A stretch of DNA of 64,000 nt from JACPLA01 sp964602055. GTDB lineage: Bacteria > Bacteroidota > Ignavibacteria > UBA10030. Below are positions 1 to 7,758 of this stretch, one piece after another; within the stretch, counting starts at the first letter, position 1, and the number at the start of each line of letters is the position of its first letter. The notes under the pieces are model-generated. The model was given only the letters and a program-made list of their open reading frames with translations, was not told the DNA's origin and did not search any database. Made by a program: the position numbers and the translations under genes. Location of the stretch: the NCBI GenBank assembly GCA_964602055.1, contig CAZRPU010000001.1, positions 1-64,000 of the forward strand, read 5' to 3'.

Positions 1-48
1 GGAATCATACAGTTGTCACGGGAATCCCCAGAGAGAGGAACAACGGGC

Positions 49-75
49 AAAAAAAAACGCCCGATAATTCGGGCG
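49..75 (-). terminator. Rho-independent terminator of the zinc-ribbon gene
   Basis: A 7-bp perfect stem (58-64 with 69-75, four-base loop) is followed, on the minus strand, by a run of nine T residues (49-57). It lies 30 bases past the stop of the minus-strand gene at 106-315. Confidence 0.85.
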
Positions 76-105
76 TCGGAAACATCGATCGATGGTGTAA
101 AGACC

Positions 106-315
106 CTATGAGACCGCCTTTTCCAATTGGGTGCGTGAGCTTTCGGCGCCTTCTAGAGGTTCGGAAGGACTATCGGGAAGCAGGTGCTCGGCGGAAACGG
201 CCCGAGACACCATTGTTCCGCAAATTGTACAAATCCACACGTTGTACTGATATGCGCGGTGAAACAGCATGACGCAACCGCATTTTGGGCATCGATTTCT
301 GAAGAAGTGTGCCAT
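106..315 (-). CDS. Small zinc-ribbon protein
   Basis: This predicted 69-residue protein carries two Cys-X2-Cys knuckles (CPKC near residue 9 and CTIC near residue 28) about 15 residues apart, the spacing of a rubredoxin-like or zinc-ribbon fold. The rest is a polar, Glu/Ser-rich tail. The open frame extends 15 codons further upstream, but the start at 315 is preceded by a strong AAAGGAGG ribosome site at 8 bases, so the shorter form is preferred. A clean terminator follows. The function is unknown; small zinc ribbons of this kind usually bind nucleic acid or protein. The gene stands alone, with no same-strand neighbour in close contact. Confidence 0.7.
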   Translation of the reverse strand: MAHFFRNRCPKCGCVMLFHRAYQYNVWICTICGTMVSRAVSAEHLLPDSPSEPLEGAESSRTQLEKAVS

Positions 316-702
316 GAGCGAGCACCTCCTTTCGGAAGAATGGAAGGTCCATTGCAACAAGAGTGGAACCGATTCCCATCGCTGCTGCGACGGCCTATCG
401 GCACAATGAAGAGGGCTAGCCGCGCAAGAGGTGGGAAGTTGTTTTAGAAAAGTCCAAAGTGTTCCTGAAATAGTCCTACTTGTAAAATAGAATTGTCCGA
501 TTGAATGTCAAGCGCAATCGGATGGTCAAACCGATTTTTCCATATTCCCGCCGAGGAGCCCATCAAGAACAAAAAGCTCCGGATGCGCGATGAATTCAAG
601 AGAAGAGGATCGGCAACGAAAATTTCTCGGATATCGACGTCGGTTGAATGGGGAACAAGCAGCAAGATTTCCGCTTTGTGATACAGAGGCACGAATCCTG
701 CA
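316..702. other. Intergenic region without a recognisable gene
   Basis: This 387-base stretch separates the glycosyltransferase stop from the zinc-ribbon gene start. The open frames inside it lack ribosome sites and plausible composition. It must hold the promoter of the zinc-ribbon gene, but I could not find a convincing -35/-10 pair, and no convincing terminator for the glycosyltransferase. Confidence 0.5.
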
Positions 703-1599
703 TTATCGTAGTTTCTTCATCATGCCCGGTCCCCCAAGGCTGAGCAGCTTTAGCCATAACATCTTGCTGATCTTCTTCATCTTGAAAGCCCGGTTGATGT
801 ACTCTTTGGTCATTTCATCGTTGTAACCGATTGCAAAGAGCCTGAGGGCAAAATGGGAAAGCAGTTCGGGCTTCGCATCTTCGAGAAGCTTGTCGGCGGG
901 ATCGTTGAACCAGCGTTCCAGAAGAATCCGAAAGGAACGGTGCATGTTGATCCGATCATGCGAAAGCCGCTTATGATGCTCGTCGATGTTATATGTGGCG
1001 CAGGTGGTGCCTACGTAGGAGGCATGGCACTTGCGGAGAACCTTGAGGTGGAAATCAATGTCCTCAAGGCAGGGAAGTTTCGTGTCGAAAAACGGCACGT
1101 GTTGACGCGCAAGAAGCGTCGCGTTGAGCGGAAAGAAATTGCCCGCCAGGAAATGAAGAAAAATGCTCCCCGCTTCTCCATCGTAGGGGAAGAACTCAAC
1201 CGGCGCGCCGTCGCGGTACACATCGACATCGGAGATAACTAATCCCACGGTAGCGACTGCCTTCCTCAATGCCTCCACCTGAACGGCAAGCTTGTTGGGA
1301 CGGAACACATCGTCGTCATCGAGAAAAGCGAGATACTCCCCGCCTGAAACGGCAATGCCGGAGTTGCGGGCCGCTGAGGGGCCATACGTGACTTCATTGC
1401 GGATATATTTGACCCGCCGATCGGTAATGGATTCGGTGACGCGTGGGGTCGCATCGGAAGACCCATCATCGATGATCAGCAATTCAAAGTTCGTGTACGT
1501 TTGAGCAAGGACGCTCTTGACGGCCCGCTCGAGCATGCGGGCGCGGTTCCGCGTCGGCAGAATGACACTGACAAGTGGTTGAGACGATTCTGGACTCAC
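703..1599 (-). CDS. Family 2 glycosyltransferase
   Basis: The 298-residue product has the GT-A fold signature of GT2 enzymes. VSVILPTRNR (about residues 10-19) begins the nucleotide-binding strand, LLIIDDGSSD follows near residue 40, and the metal-binding acidic motif FLDDDD lies near residue 95. Such enzymes move a sugar from a nucleotide donor to a polysaccharide, lipid or protein at the cytoplasmic face of the membrane. No membrane segment is evident. The start is GTG with GCAGGGA just upstream. The gene begins 36 bases after the lipocalin-like gene (1636-2373) and probably shares its promoter. The donor and acceptor cannot be told from the sequence. Confidence 0.88.
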   Translation of the reverse strand: MSPESSQPLVSVILPTRNRARMLERAVKSVLAQTYTNFELLIIDDGSSDATPRVTESITDRRVKYIRNEVTYGPSAARNSGIAVSGGEYLAFLDDDDVFRPNKLAVQVEALRKAVATVGLVISDVDVYRDGAPVEFFPYDGEAGSIFLHFLAGNFFPLNATLLARQHVPFFDTKLPCLEDIDFHLKVLRKCHASYVGTTCATYNIDEHHKRLSHDRINMHRSFRILLERWFNDPADKLLEDAKPELLSHFALRLFAIGYNDEMTKEYINRAFKMKKISKMLWLKLLSLGGPGMMKKLR

Positions 1600-1635
1600 C
1601 GGTCCCTGCTCGTGAAGTCGGGAAACATCACCCTG

Positions 1636-2373
1636 TTAACGGGCATATGTTTTCCCGTCGTATTTAAATGCCCCGATACTCCCATCCTGAAATCGTTCCG
1701 TGATGACTCCTTCCCCCTCTGATCCATCGGGGAATCTCACGAGAATCTTGTTTCCGACAACCCTGTAGGAGCCCTGGTTTCCCTTGTTGGCGCCGCCGGC
1801 AACTCCCCATCCGGTGTTGGCCCCGGTTTGATCATACTGCTGCACGCTGTGGGCGGACTCCGAATTCCACGAAAAGGTTCCTCTCCCGTCAAACGTTGCG
1901 TATGTTGTCCACGACGATGAGCCACCCGAGGAACTGGCGCTCGAATAACTCATGAACTTGCCTACGAGAAGATGATTGAGGTTTTCTCCGCCTGTCCCCG
2001 CATCCGCCGACGGCCTTGTGGCGACCGCAGACGCCTGTGCGCGCCGAAACTCCATTGTTTCTCCCTCCGGAAGAGTAAGAACGAGAGAGTTTCCTTTCAA
2101 AGTATATGGATAATCGGTCGTCTCACCGAAAGCATTCTTGACACGAATGGTCCCGCGGAGGAGCTCGTAGGTTGATTCCTCTTCTTCAAAAACAAGAATG
2201 GACTCAGACTTGAAGATCAGCCGAACAACATCTCCCTCTTCCATGGCTTCCCAGGTGCCGATCAGAGAGGATGAGCCGGAGGTTTTTTTTGAGGGTGCTT
2301 GAAAGGCAAGGAGCGTGTAGGAAGAAGACGAAAAAAGAATAAAACCGGCAAGAAGCACACAAACGCGTTTCAT
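1636..2373 (-). CDS. Secreted lipocalin-like protein of unknown function
   Basis: The 245-residue product starts with a signal peptide (MKRV then a hydrophobic run, likely cleaved after LLAFQ). The first half contains GTWEAMEEGDVVRLIF and strand-rich sequence resembling small lipocalin-like domains. A Ser/Gly-rich linker near residue 130 leads to a second module of similar flavour (VGKFMSYSS and, later, GSYRVVGNKILVRFPDG). The two halves may be repeats of one fold. The start at 2373 has AAGGAG at 8 bases; an upstream in-frame ATG at 2427 lies inside the promoter and is rejected. No enzyme motif is seen. Confidence 0.6.
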   Translation of the reverse strand: MKRVCVLLAGFILFSSSSYTLLAFQAPSKKTSGSSSLIGTWEAMEEGDVVRLIFKSESILVFEEEESTYELLRGTIRVKNAFGETTDYPYTLKGNSLVLTLPEGETMEFRRAQASAVATRPSADAGTGGENLNHLLVGKFMSYSSASSSGGSSSWTTYATFDGRGTFSWNSESAHSVQQYDQTGANTGWGVAGGANKGNQGSYRVVGNKILVRFPDGSEGEGVITERFQDGSIGAFKYDGKTYAR

Positions 2374-2398
2374 AATGACTCCTTCGAGAGTATGGTGC

Positions 2399-2427
2399 AA
2401 TGTAGGAAGAAGCATCGTCTGTCGCAA
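2399..2427 (-). promoter_or_regulatory. Promoter of the lipocalin-like/glycosyltransferase pair
   Basis: On the minus strand TTGCGA (2422-2427) and TACATT (2399-2404) are 17 bases apart, 26 bases upstream of the chosen start. Confidence 0.6.
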
Positions 2428-2597
2428 ATTCTTTGCGGCAAAAGGACCGGTATCATGGGCACAATAATCCGTTCCTTCCCTTCAAGACCGGCGGACGAAA
2501 CAAGGGGGAGATCCGAGCCTGGCAAAAGTTTTGTATCTTCCATTGACTGTTCAGTGTGACATGATTATGCCTGTCCATTCTTTGTTGCGGAGGTGAC

Positions 2598-3254
2598 ATG
2601 TATATTATTTTCTCTTTTGCCGCAGCTCTCGCCTCACTGGCAGCAGCCAGCCTGCCTTTGCTGACGCAGCAGAAGGCGAATTCCGATCTTGATAAGAAAG
2701 TCGAACGGTTCCTTGAGAGCAGGCGGGGAACCTGGCATGATCTTAATGTTCCTGAAGTCGACGGCCGCTTGCTCCGCGACCTCATTCTGAAAAACAACTA
2801 TCGGAGCGCTCTCGAGATTGGGACTTCAACGGGCCATTCGGCAATATGGATTGCCTGGGGGCTGAGCAAGACGGGCGGAAGGCTGGTGACGGTGGAGATT
2901 GACAGGCAGAGATACGAAACAGCGGTGAAGAATTTCGAGGAAGCGGGCCTTTCTGAGTTTATCGATGCTCGACTGGCCGACGCTCACTACCTTGTGCCTG
3001 AATTGAAGGGGCCATTTGACTTTGTCTTCAGCGATGCGGACAAGGACTGGTACACCAAGTACTTCATCGCGGTCTCTCCGAAGCTTGCCGTCAAGGGTTG
3101 CTTTACCGCTCATAATGTTCGTGAAAGCGGTTGGGGTTCACGCGGAGGAACGGGAGAATTTCTGGAGTATATCAGGAAACGCCCCAACTATACCACGACA
3201 GTCAATACAGATGGCGCAGGGATGTCAATAAGCTATAAGACGTCCCCCGATTGA
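2598..3254 (+). CDS. Exported class I SAM-dependent O-methyltransferase
   Basis: The 218-residue product has the SAM-binding motif LEIGTSTGHSAIW (about residues 72-84), the acidic end of strand 2 (VTVEID) and a DFVFSDADKDWY stretch typical of the catechol/caffeoyl-CoA methyltransferase family, in which the Asp residues bind a divalent metal. Unusually, the protein opens with a hydrophobic leader (residues 1-23) that looks like a signal peptide or anchor, so it may act at or outside the membrane although SAM is cytoplasmic. The start has GGAGGTGAC upstream. Weak promoter candidates are TTGACT/TATGCC (2543-2571) and a TATCTT at 2534. The substrate is unknown. Confidence 0.82.
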   Translation: MYIIFSFAAALASLAAASLPLLTQQKANSDLDKKVERFLESRRGTWHDLNVPEVDGRLLRDLILKNNYRSALEIGTSTGHSAIWIAWGLSKTGGRLVTVEIDRQRYETAVKNFEEAGLSEFIDARLADAHYLVPELKGPFDFVFSDADKDWYTKYFIAVSPKLAVKGCFTAHNVRESGWGSRGGTGEFLEYIRKRPNYTTTVNTDGAGMSISYKTSPD

Positions 3255-3384
3255 TGAGGCCATCGTTTCTTTTCAGTACATGCCTCTTGTCCCTGATTGG
3301 ATTTTTTGTGCCATCTGCCCCGTTGTCACCGGGAACAACAAAGGAATTTCTCTGACCCGCTTGGGACCGACTGAGAACACGAGA

Positions 3385-3420
3385 CCCCTCGTTCGGAGCA
3401 AACGAGGGGCCTTGTGTTTT
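3385..3420 (+). terminator. Rho-independent terminator after the methyltransferase
   Basis: A 9-bp perfect stem (3385-3393 with 3401-3409) and a seven-base loop are followed by a T-rich tract. It lies between convergent genes and serves the plus-strand gene ending at 3254. Confidence 0.82.
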
Positions 3421-3438
3421 TCCAGCTTCGGTGCCTGT

Positions 3439-5286
3439 TCAGGATGGCAGGTTCTTCATCCATTGTTCTCTCAGAAACTTCTGTTTCTCCGTTATTGAAT
3501 CGCTTTCTTCGAAAACATGACGAAGCATTCTTGGAATGAGCTTTCCGCTGATGGATATATTTTGATCTCCTCTTCGAACGACGAGTTCATACGGATCCCC
3601 CACCTTCATCTCTGAAATCTTCGCGAAGATTCTTTGACCATTCTGAGCGTTGAGCTCAGTATCAAAGAGCTTGACGAAGATGTCTCCATCCTGTATTCCA
3701 AAGGCTTTTGCCTCATCCGCAACATTGTCCACAACGATGTTTCGGTTTTCGTCGAGCCTTAGGCCAACTCCAATCACAGGGTCCGTATCCACCGAGGGTT
3801 TCTGTGCTACGTAACGGAATCCGATTTTTGCCATGTAATCGGAAGCGGGGAGTGGTTTTGATCCACGGATGTAGTCGTCGATGAATTGACGGATTTCCGG
3901 GTATGTTGCCTTCACGAGAATGTCAAAGAAGTCTCTCTCAGGAAATGGTCGTGTATTACCGTATCTCTGTAAAAGACTGAGAAACACCTCCCGAAGTCCC
4001 CGTTTCCCGCCGGAGAGTTCCAGCAAACGAATATCGAGCAGCGCGGCTGCTGCCGCCCCGCGGTTGTAGATATTGCCAAACTGCCTCCCTCCCTCAGGGG
4101 TATACACCTTTTGAGCCATTTCCGTAAGGCTCATGTTCGCGTCAAAGTTGTCATTGACGGAAAGCTTGCTGCTCATCTGGGAAAGAAACTCTTTCGTGGA
4201 CATGAGTCCGCTGCGCAGCTGCATGATGTCTGAAACCCACTCCGTTACTCCTTCATACAGCCACAGATGTTCCGACGGCGTGGGAACCGCAAAATTAAAA
4301 GAATGGATGATCTCGCTGTGCAGATTGAGGGGGGTCAGGATATGCATGAATTCGTGAGCCATCGTGCTGCGAAGCTGCGTCAGGCCAGCAGGCGACATCG
4401 GAAGAACATAGAGCGAACTGTAGGAATGCTCGAGCGCCCCCGCGCTGGTCAACCCGTACCGCTGAAAGGTCGGCCCGTCGAGAAGCACAAAGAGAAATTT
4501 GTAGTACGGAACAGGGGAGTAGCCGATAAAGGCGCCGGCCGATTGCAGCACATCGTCAGCGAGCATCAGAACTCGCTGGGCGCTGAGTGCAGTATCGACG
4601 GCAAAAACGTAGACATCGACGTCAATATCCTTCACCTTGGTGTGTGCAACGCTCAACCTGCCGGTGAGGACAGGCGAATCCGCCAAGCGGTCGAATGTTT
4701 CGGCAACATAATAGCCATCGGTGTCGGTATCGAGCGCGGTTCCGAGGGACCAGTCGCCGCGATGATGGATCTTCATCCGAACCGGGGCCGACTGCAATCC
4801 CTGAAAATAGCCAAGAATCCCGAATGTATTGAAAGCCGCATAGTTAGAGTCAATACCGCTGCCGCTCATCGGAGCGACTCTGTTCTCGGTGATCGCGGCA
4901 TCAAAGGAATCCTCAATATCATATTGAAGAAGAGACAAGCGTTCGGGTTCACTGATCTTCCACTTGTTCGTGGACATCTGCTCGACAGGAATTTCATTCC
5001 CGGTCTTGTCAAACGCCTTGAAGGATTTCACGAATCTTCCGAAATCAAGGTTGTCGTACGTTCCCGGGGCGGTTGCTGCGAAATTGTAAATGTTGTTCTC
5101 GCTCCGAAGGTTCTTCACGGAGACGGAAACATGAAACAGATCGTCGACGGGATTGGAAATGTCTACGTCAAAAGTAATCCGCGGATCAGCAAGCTGCTCA
5201 ACCTGAAACGGGGCCCTGCAGCTGACCATGGTAAGGATGGCCGTCAACAGAATGGCGTATCGTACGTTGGCGCCGAAGTTCTTCAT
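3439..5286 (-). CDS. M61-family metallopeptidase with C-terminal PDZ domain (lipoprotein)
   Basis: The 615-residue product has the zinc site HEFMH (residues 311-315) followed by EGVTEW, which supplies the third ligand near residue 345. This is the M61 (glycyl aminopeptidase) arrangement. A hydrophobic leader ends in MVSC near residue 23, so it is probably a lipoprotein. The C-terminal ~120 residues (VGLRLDENRNIVVDNV, GIQDGDIFVKLFD) form a PDZ-like domain. The start at 5286 has AAAGGAAA upstream; the 26 extra in-frame codons upstream are Arg/Lys-rich and unlike a signal peptide. It shares its 3' intergenic region with the convergent methyltransferase. Likely role: extracytoplasmic peptide degradation. 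Confidence 0.88.
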   Translation of the reverse strand: MKNFGANVRYAILLTAILTMVSCRAPFQVEQLADPRITFDVDISNPVDDLFHVSVSVKNLRSENNIYNFAATAPGTYDNLDFGRFVKSFKAFDKTGNEIPVEQMSTNKWKISEPERLSLLQYDIEDSFDAAITENRVAPMSGSGIDSNYAAFNTFGILGYFQGLQSAPVRMKIHHRGDWSLGTALDTDTDGYYVAETFDRLADSPVLTGRLSVAHTKVKDIDVDVYVFAVDTALSAQRVLMLADDVLQSAGAFIGYSPVPYYKFLFVLLDGPTFQRYGLTSAGALEHSYSSLYVLPMSPAGLTQLRSTMAHEFMHILTPLNLHSEIIHSFNFAVPTPSEHLWLYEGVTEWVSDIMQLRSGLMSTKEFLSQMSSKLSVNDNFDANMSLTEMAQKVYTPEGGRQFGNIYNRGAAAAALLDIRLLELSGGKRGLREVFLSLLQRYGNTRPFPERDFFDILVKATYPEIRQFIDDYIRGSKPLPASDYMAKIGFRYVAQKPSVDTDPVIGVGLRLDENRNIVVDNVADEAKAFGIQDGDIFVKLFDTELNAQNGQRIFAKISEMKVGDPYELVVRRGDQNISISGKLIPRMLRHVFEESDSITEKQKFLREQWMKNLPS

Positions 5287-5404
5287 TCGTTTCCTTTCGG
5301 GTTTGTTCCTTCTGAGTGTTCTCTTTGTTCTTCGGGTAACATTGACATTACGTTTTTCACGCAACGAAGTTACGAAAAAACATGATGAATCTTTGACTGA
5401 TTCG

Positions 5405-5433
5405 TTGACACGAAGGTTTCAACGTCCTATATT
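5405..5433 (+). promoter_or_regulatory. Promoter of the first M28 peptidase gene
   Basis: TTGACA (5405-5410) and TATATT (5428-5433) are separated by exactly 17 bases. This is one of the two best matches to the promoter pattern seen across the window. The predicted start of transcription is near 5440, 45 bases before the ATG. Confidence 0.75.
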
Positions 5434-5484
5434 CCAGCACCCGGAATCAGTTTTTTTTCTTCGATTACTCACCTGGACAGGAAA

Positions 5485-6870
5485 ATGCCAATCAGGAATC
5501 GGTGCCTTGGGATATTCTCGTATGCTCTGGTGGCAGTCTCTGCCGTGGCGCAGCCGCAGGAACAGCGCCCGTACGAAGCTCTTGCCGGAAAGATATTTGA
5601 AGCTTCATTGCGTTCCGGCCGCGCCTATGAGGCTCTCACGGAACTCACTACGACCATCGGCCATCGTCTCAGCGGATCGCCACAGGCCGATCAAGCAGTC
5701 CAATGGGCGAAGAAAACCATGGAATCATGCGGCCTGGAGAACATTCGCCTTGAACCGGTGATGGTCCCCAAATGGGTGCGCGGCGGGAAGGAGGAGGGAG
5801 CCATCCTTCTTCCAAACGGGACGAGCATCGGTATTCGCATTACGGCGCTGGGAGGGAGCATCGCAACTCCCCCCGACGGCATTACGGCGGAGGTCGTCGA
5901 GGTATTTTCATTCGAAGAACTCCGCGCGCTGGGAAAAAAGGCTGAGGGAAAGGTTGTCTTTTTTAACCGTCCGTTCGACCCGACAAGAATCAATACCTTT
6001 GAGGCGTATGGAGGAGCGGTCGATCAACGGGGCTCCGGGGCAATCGAAGCCTCGCGAGCCGGAGGCGTCATGGCTCTTGTTCGCTCCATGACTCCTCGCC
6101 TTGATGATTTTCCACACACGGGCGGCATGGGATACCAGGACTCGGTCCGGAAAATTCCCGCGGCGGCAGTCAGCACCCTGGGAGCAAACCGGTTGAGTGC
6201 TCTCCTCAAGCAAGAACCCTCCCTGAAGGTGCGTCTCTCCTTTTCCGCTGCCACACTTCCCGACGTGGAATCCGCGAATGTTGTGGGGGAACTCCGGGGA
6301 ACCGACCTGCCAAACGAGGTCATTGTGATCGGGGGACACCTCGACAGCTGGGATAAGGGACAGGGCGCCCACGATGATGGGGCGGGTGTTGCTCAATGCA
6401 TCGAGGCGCTGAGATTGTTAAAAGCACTCGGCTTGAGACCCAGGCGAACCATCAGGGTGGTTGCCTTTATGAATGAAGAAAATGGAGGAAGGGGCGGCGA
6501 AGCGTATGCGAAGAAAAATCGGCCGGGAGAAAAACATGTTGCAGCGATCGAATCTGATATGGGAGGATTCATGCCGCGGGGGTTTACTCTGAACACCGAT
6601 TCACTTCGTTTTCAAAGTGGAGCCCGGTGGGCCTATCTGTTTCGTCCGATCATGGCCGACAGGATCCTTCCCGGCGGGGGAGGGGCTGACATCTCATGGT
6701 TGATTCCACAGGGAGTTCCTCAGATCGCGCTCTTCCCTGAGACCCAACGGTATTTCAACTATCATCATTCGGACGACGATACGATCGATAAAGTGGATGA
6801 ACGTGAACTGGAATTGGGAGCAGCGTGTCTGGCAATATTTTCTTACGTCCTCTCGCAGGAAGGCCTCTAG
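5485..6870 (+). CDS. Secreted M28-family zinc peptidase (carboxypeptidase Q-like)
   Basis: The 461-residue product has a signal peptide (about residues 1-22, ending AVAQ) and an inserted PA-like domain (about 115-260). The M28 catalytic core carries the paired-zinc ligands GGHLDSWD (H285, D287), HDDGAG (near 297), FMNEEN (E331/E332, catalytic and ligand) and a C-terminal NYHHSDDDT histidine. All key residues are present. The family releases amino acids from peptides or dipeptides outside the cytoplasm. The HLDSWD motif is a useful reference for the interrupted paralogue at 15036-16628, where the same Trp codon is a stop. Confidence 0.9.
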   Translation: MPIRNRCLGIFSYALVAVSAVAQPQEQRPYEALAGKIFEASLRSGRAYEALTELTTTIGHRLSGSPQADQAVQWAKKTMESCGLENIRLEPVMVPKWVRGGKEEGAILLPNGTSIGIRITALGGSIATPPDGITAEVVEVFSFEELRALGKKAEGKVVFFNRPFDPTRINTFEAYGGAVDQRGSGAIEASRAGGVMALVRSMTPRLDDFPHTGGMGYQDSVRKIPAAAVSTLGANRLSALLKQEPSLKVRLSFSAATLPDVESANVVGELRGTDLPNEVIVIGGHLDSWDKGQGAHDDGAGVAQCIEALRLLKALGLRPRRTIRVVAFMNEENGGRGGEAYAKKNRPGEKHVAAIESDMGGFMPRGFTLNTDSLRFQSGARWAYLFRPIMADRILPGGGGADISWLIPQGVPQIALFPETQRYFNYHHSDDDTIDKVDERELELGAACLAIFSYVLSQEGL

Positions 6871-6934
6871 ACCCCCCGCCAAGAATCAGCAAAACCCTTT
6901 ATGATCCCGTGCCTCGTTTTCACGGCGAAATGCC

Positions 6935-7450
6935 TTAGTTGCGGCGCGGAGGCTGGAGACTGTCTGCTGGGAACCACACTCTCATCGAATCTCTCATAGC
7001 GCCTGCCCATCCGGTGAGGAGATTCCTTTCTTCCTGGGACAGCCTTGCGTCGCGGTGAATGATAAGATATGACGGCAGGGGCATAAGGTCTTCCTCAACC
7101 TGTTCTGCAATTTCCTGCAGCTTCCTGTATTGTCGCATCAGCCTGTACTTGCTGAATTCATCGAAATTGAGCTCAGCCTTTCCGTCGTCAATGTGTGAAC
7201 GCAGCCACCATCCGACCGGCTGGACCTCTGCGTACCATGGATACACGGTGTTATTGCTGTGGCAGTCGTAGCAGGAACGCCGGAGAACCTCGTGCACGTT
7301 CTGGGGAAGAGCGAGGACGCCGGCGACAATGACGTCGGGAGAGGATTCAGAGGTGTTCCGGGGAGGTCGGATGAACTGCAGAACCACAAACGCCGCTAAG
7401 ATGATCAGCAGCGCCCGCCCGAAAACCCTCTTTATGGATTTTTTTTGCAT
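6935..7450 (-). CDS. Membrane-anchored haem-binding-domain protein
   Basis: The 171-residue product begins with a basic leader and a single hydrophobic segment (RALLIILAAFVVLQFI). It then has one CYDCH motif, the CXXCH attachment site of c-type haem, in a context (RRSCYDCHSN, then YPWYAEVQPVGWWL) that matches the small 'haem-binding domain' family often found near cytochromes and peroxidases. It probably sits on the outer face of the inner membrane with one covalent haem. The start at 7450 is favoured because a TATCTT element lies about 18 bases upstream; upstream in-frame ATGs would fall inside that promoter. No Shine-Dalgarno site is visible. Confidence 0.8.
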   Translation of the reverse strand: MQKKSIKRVFGRALLIILAAFVVLQFIRPPRNTSESSPDVIVAGVLALPQNVHEVLRRSCYDCHSNNTVYPWYAEVQPVGWWLRSHIDDGKAELNFDEFSKYRLMRQYRKLQEIAEQVEEDLMPLPSYLIIHRDARLSQEERNLLTGWAGAMRDSMRVWFPADSLQPPRRN

Positions 7451-7758
7451 GTCAGTATGCCGTCTGCCAAGATACGGTGTTGGTGGCATGTATGCCAGGA
7501 ATCTCTGCACGTAAGAGCAACTTCCGTCCGGCAAAAACGGATATGCCGTTCGTCCCGCCTGAACGTCCTCTCATGCCTGTAAACTGTGCGTTCGTGTCAT
7601 GATTCTTTCCTTTATCATGCCCGTCACCTATCATTGTGCGAAAAGGCCTGAGGCACCGGAGCATCATTCTTCTGGCACGATTGACAGTGCGCATCTAACA
7701 AAGGGACGTGCGCAAGCCGTTAAGCCGGAAGCGGCGGATGTCCGGTGCCATTTTTTTA
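7451..7758. other. Intergenic region with a minus-strand promoter
   Basis: No credible gene lies in these 308 bases. Near the left end TGGCAT (7492-7497) and TATCTT (7469-7474), 17 bases apart on the minus strand, are a plausible promoter for the haem-binding gene, with a very short leader of about 10 bases. The remainder shows nothing I recognise. Confidence 0.45.

Noticed and set aside
4267..5385. A 372-codon open frame on the plus strand
   Set aside because: It lies antisense to the M61 peptidase, which has motifs, a signal peptide and a ribosome site. The frame has no recognisable domain.
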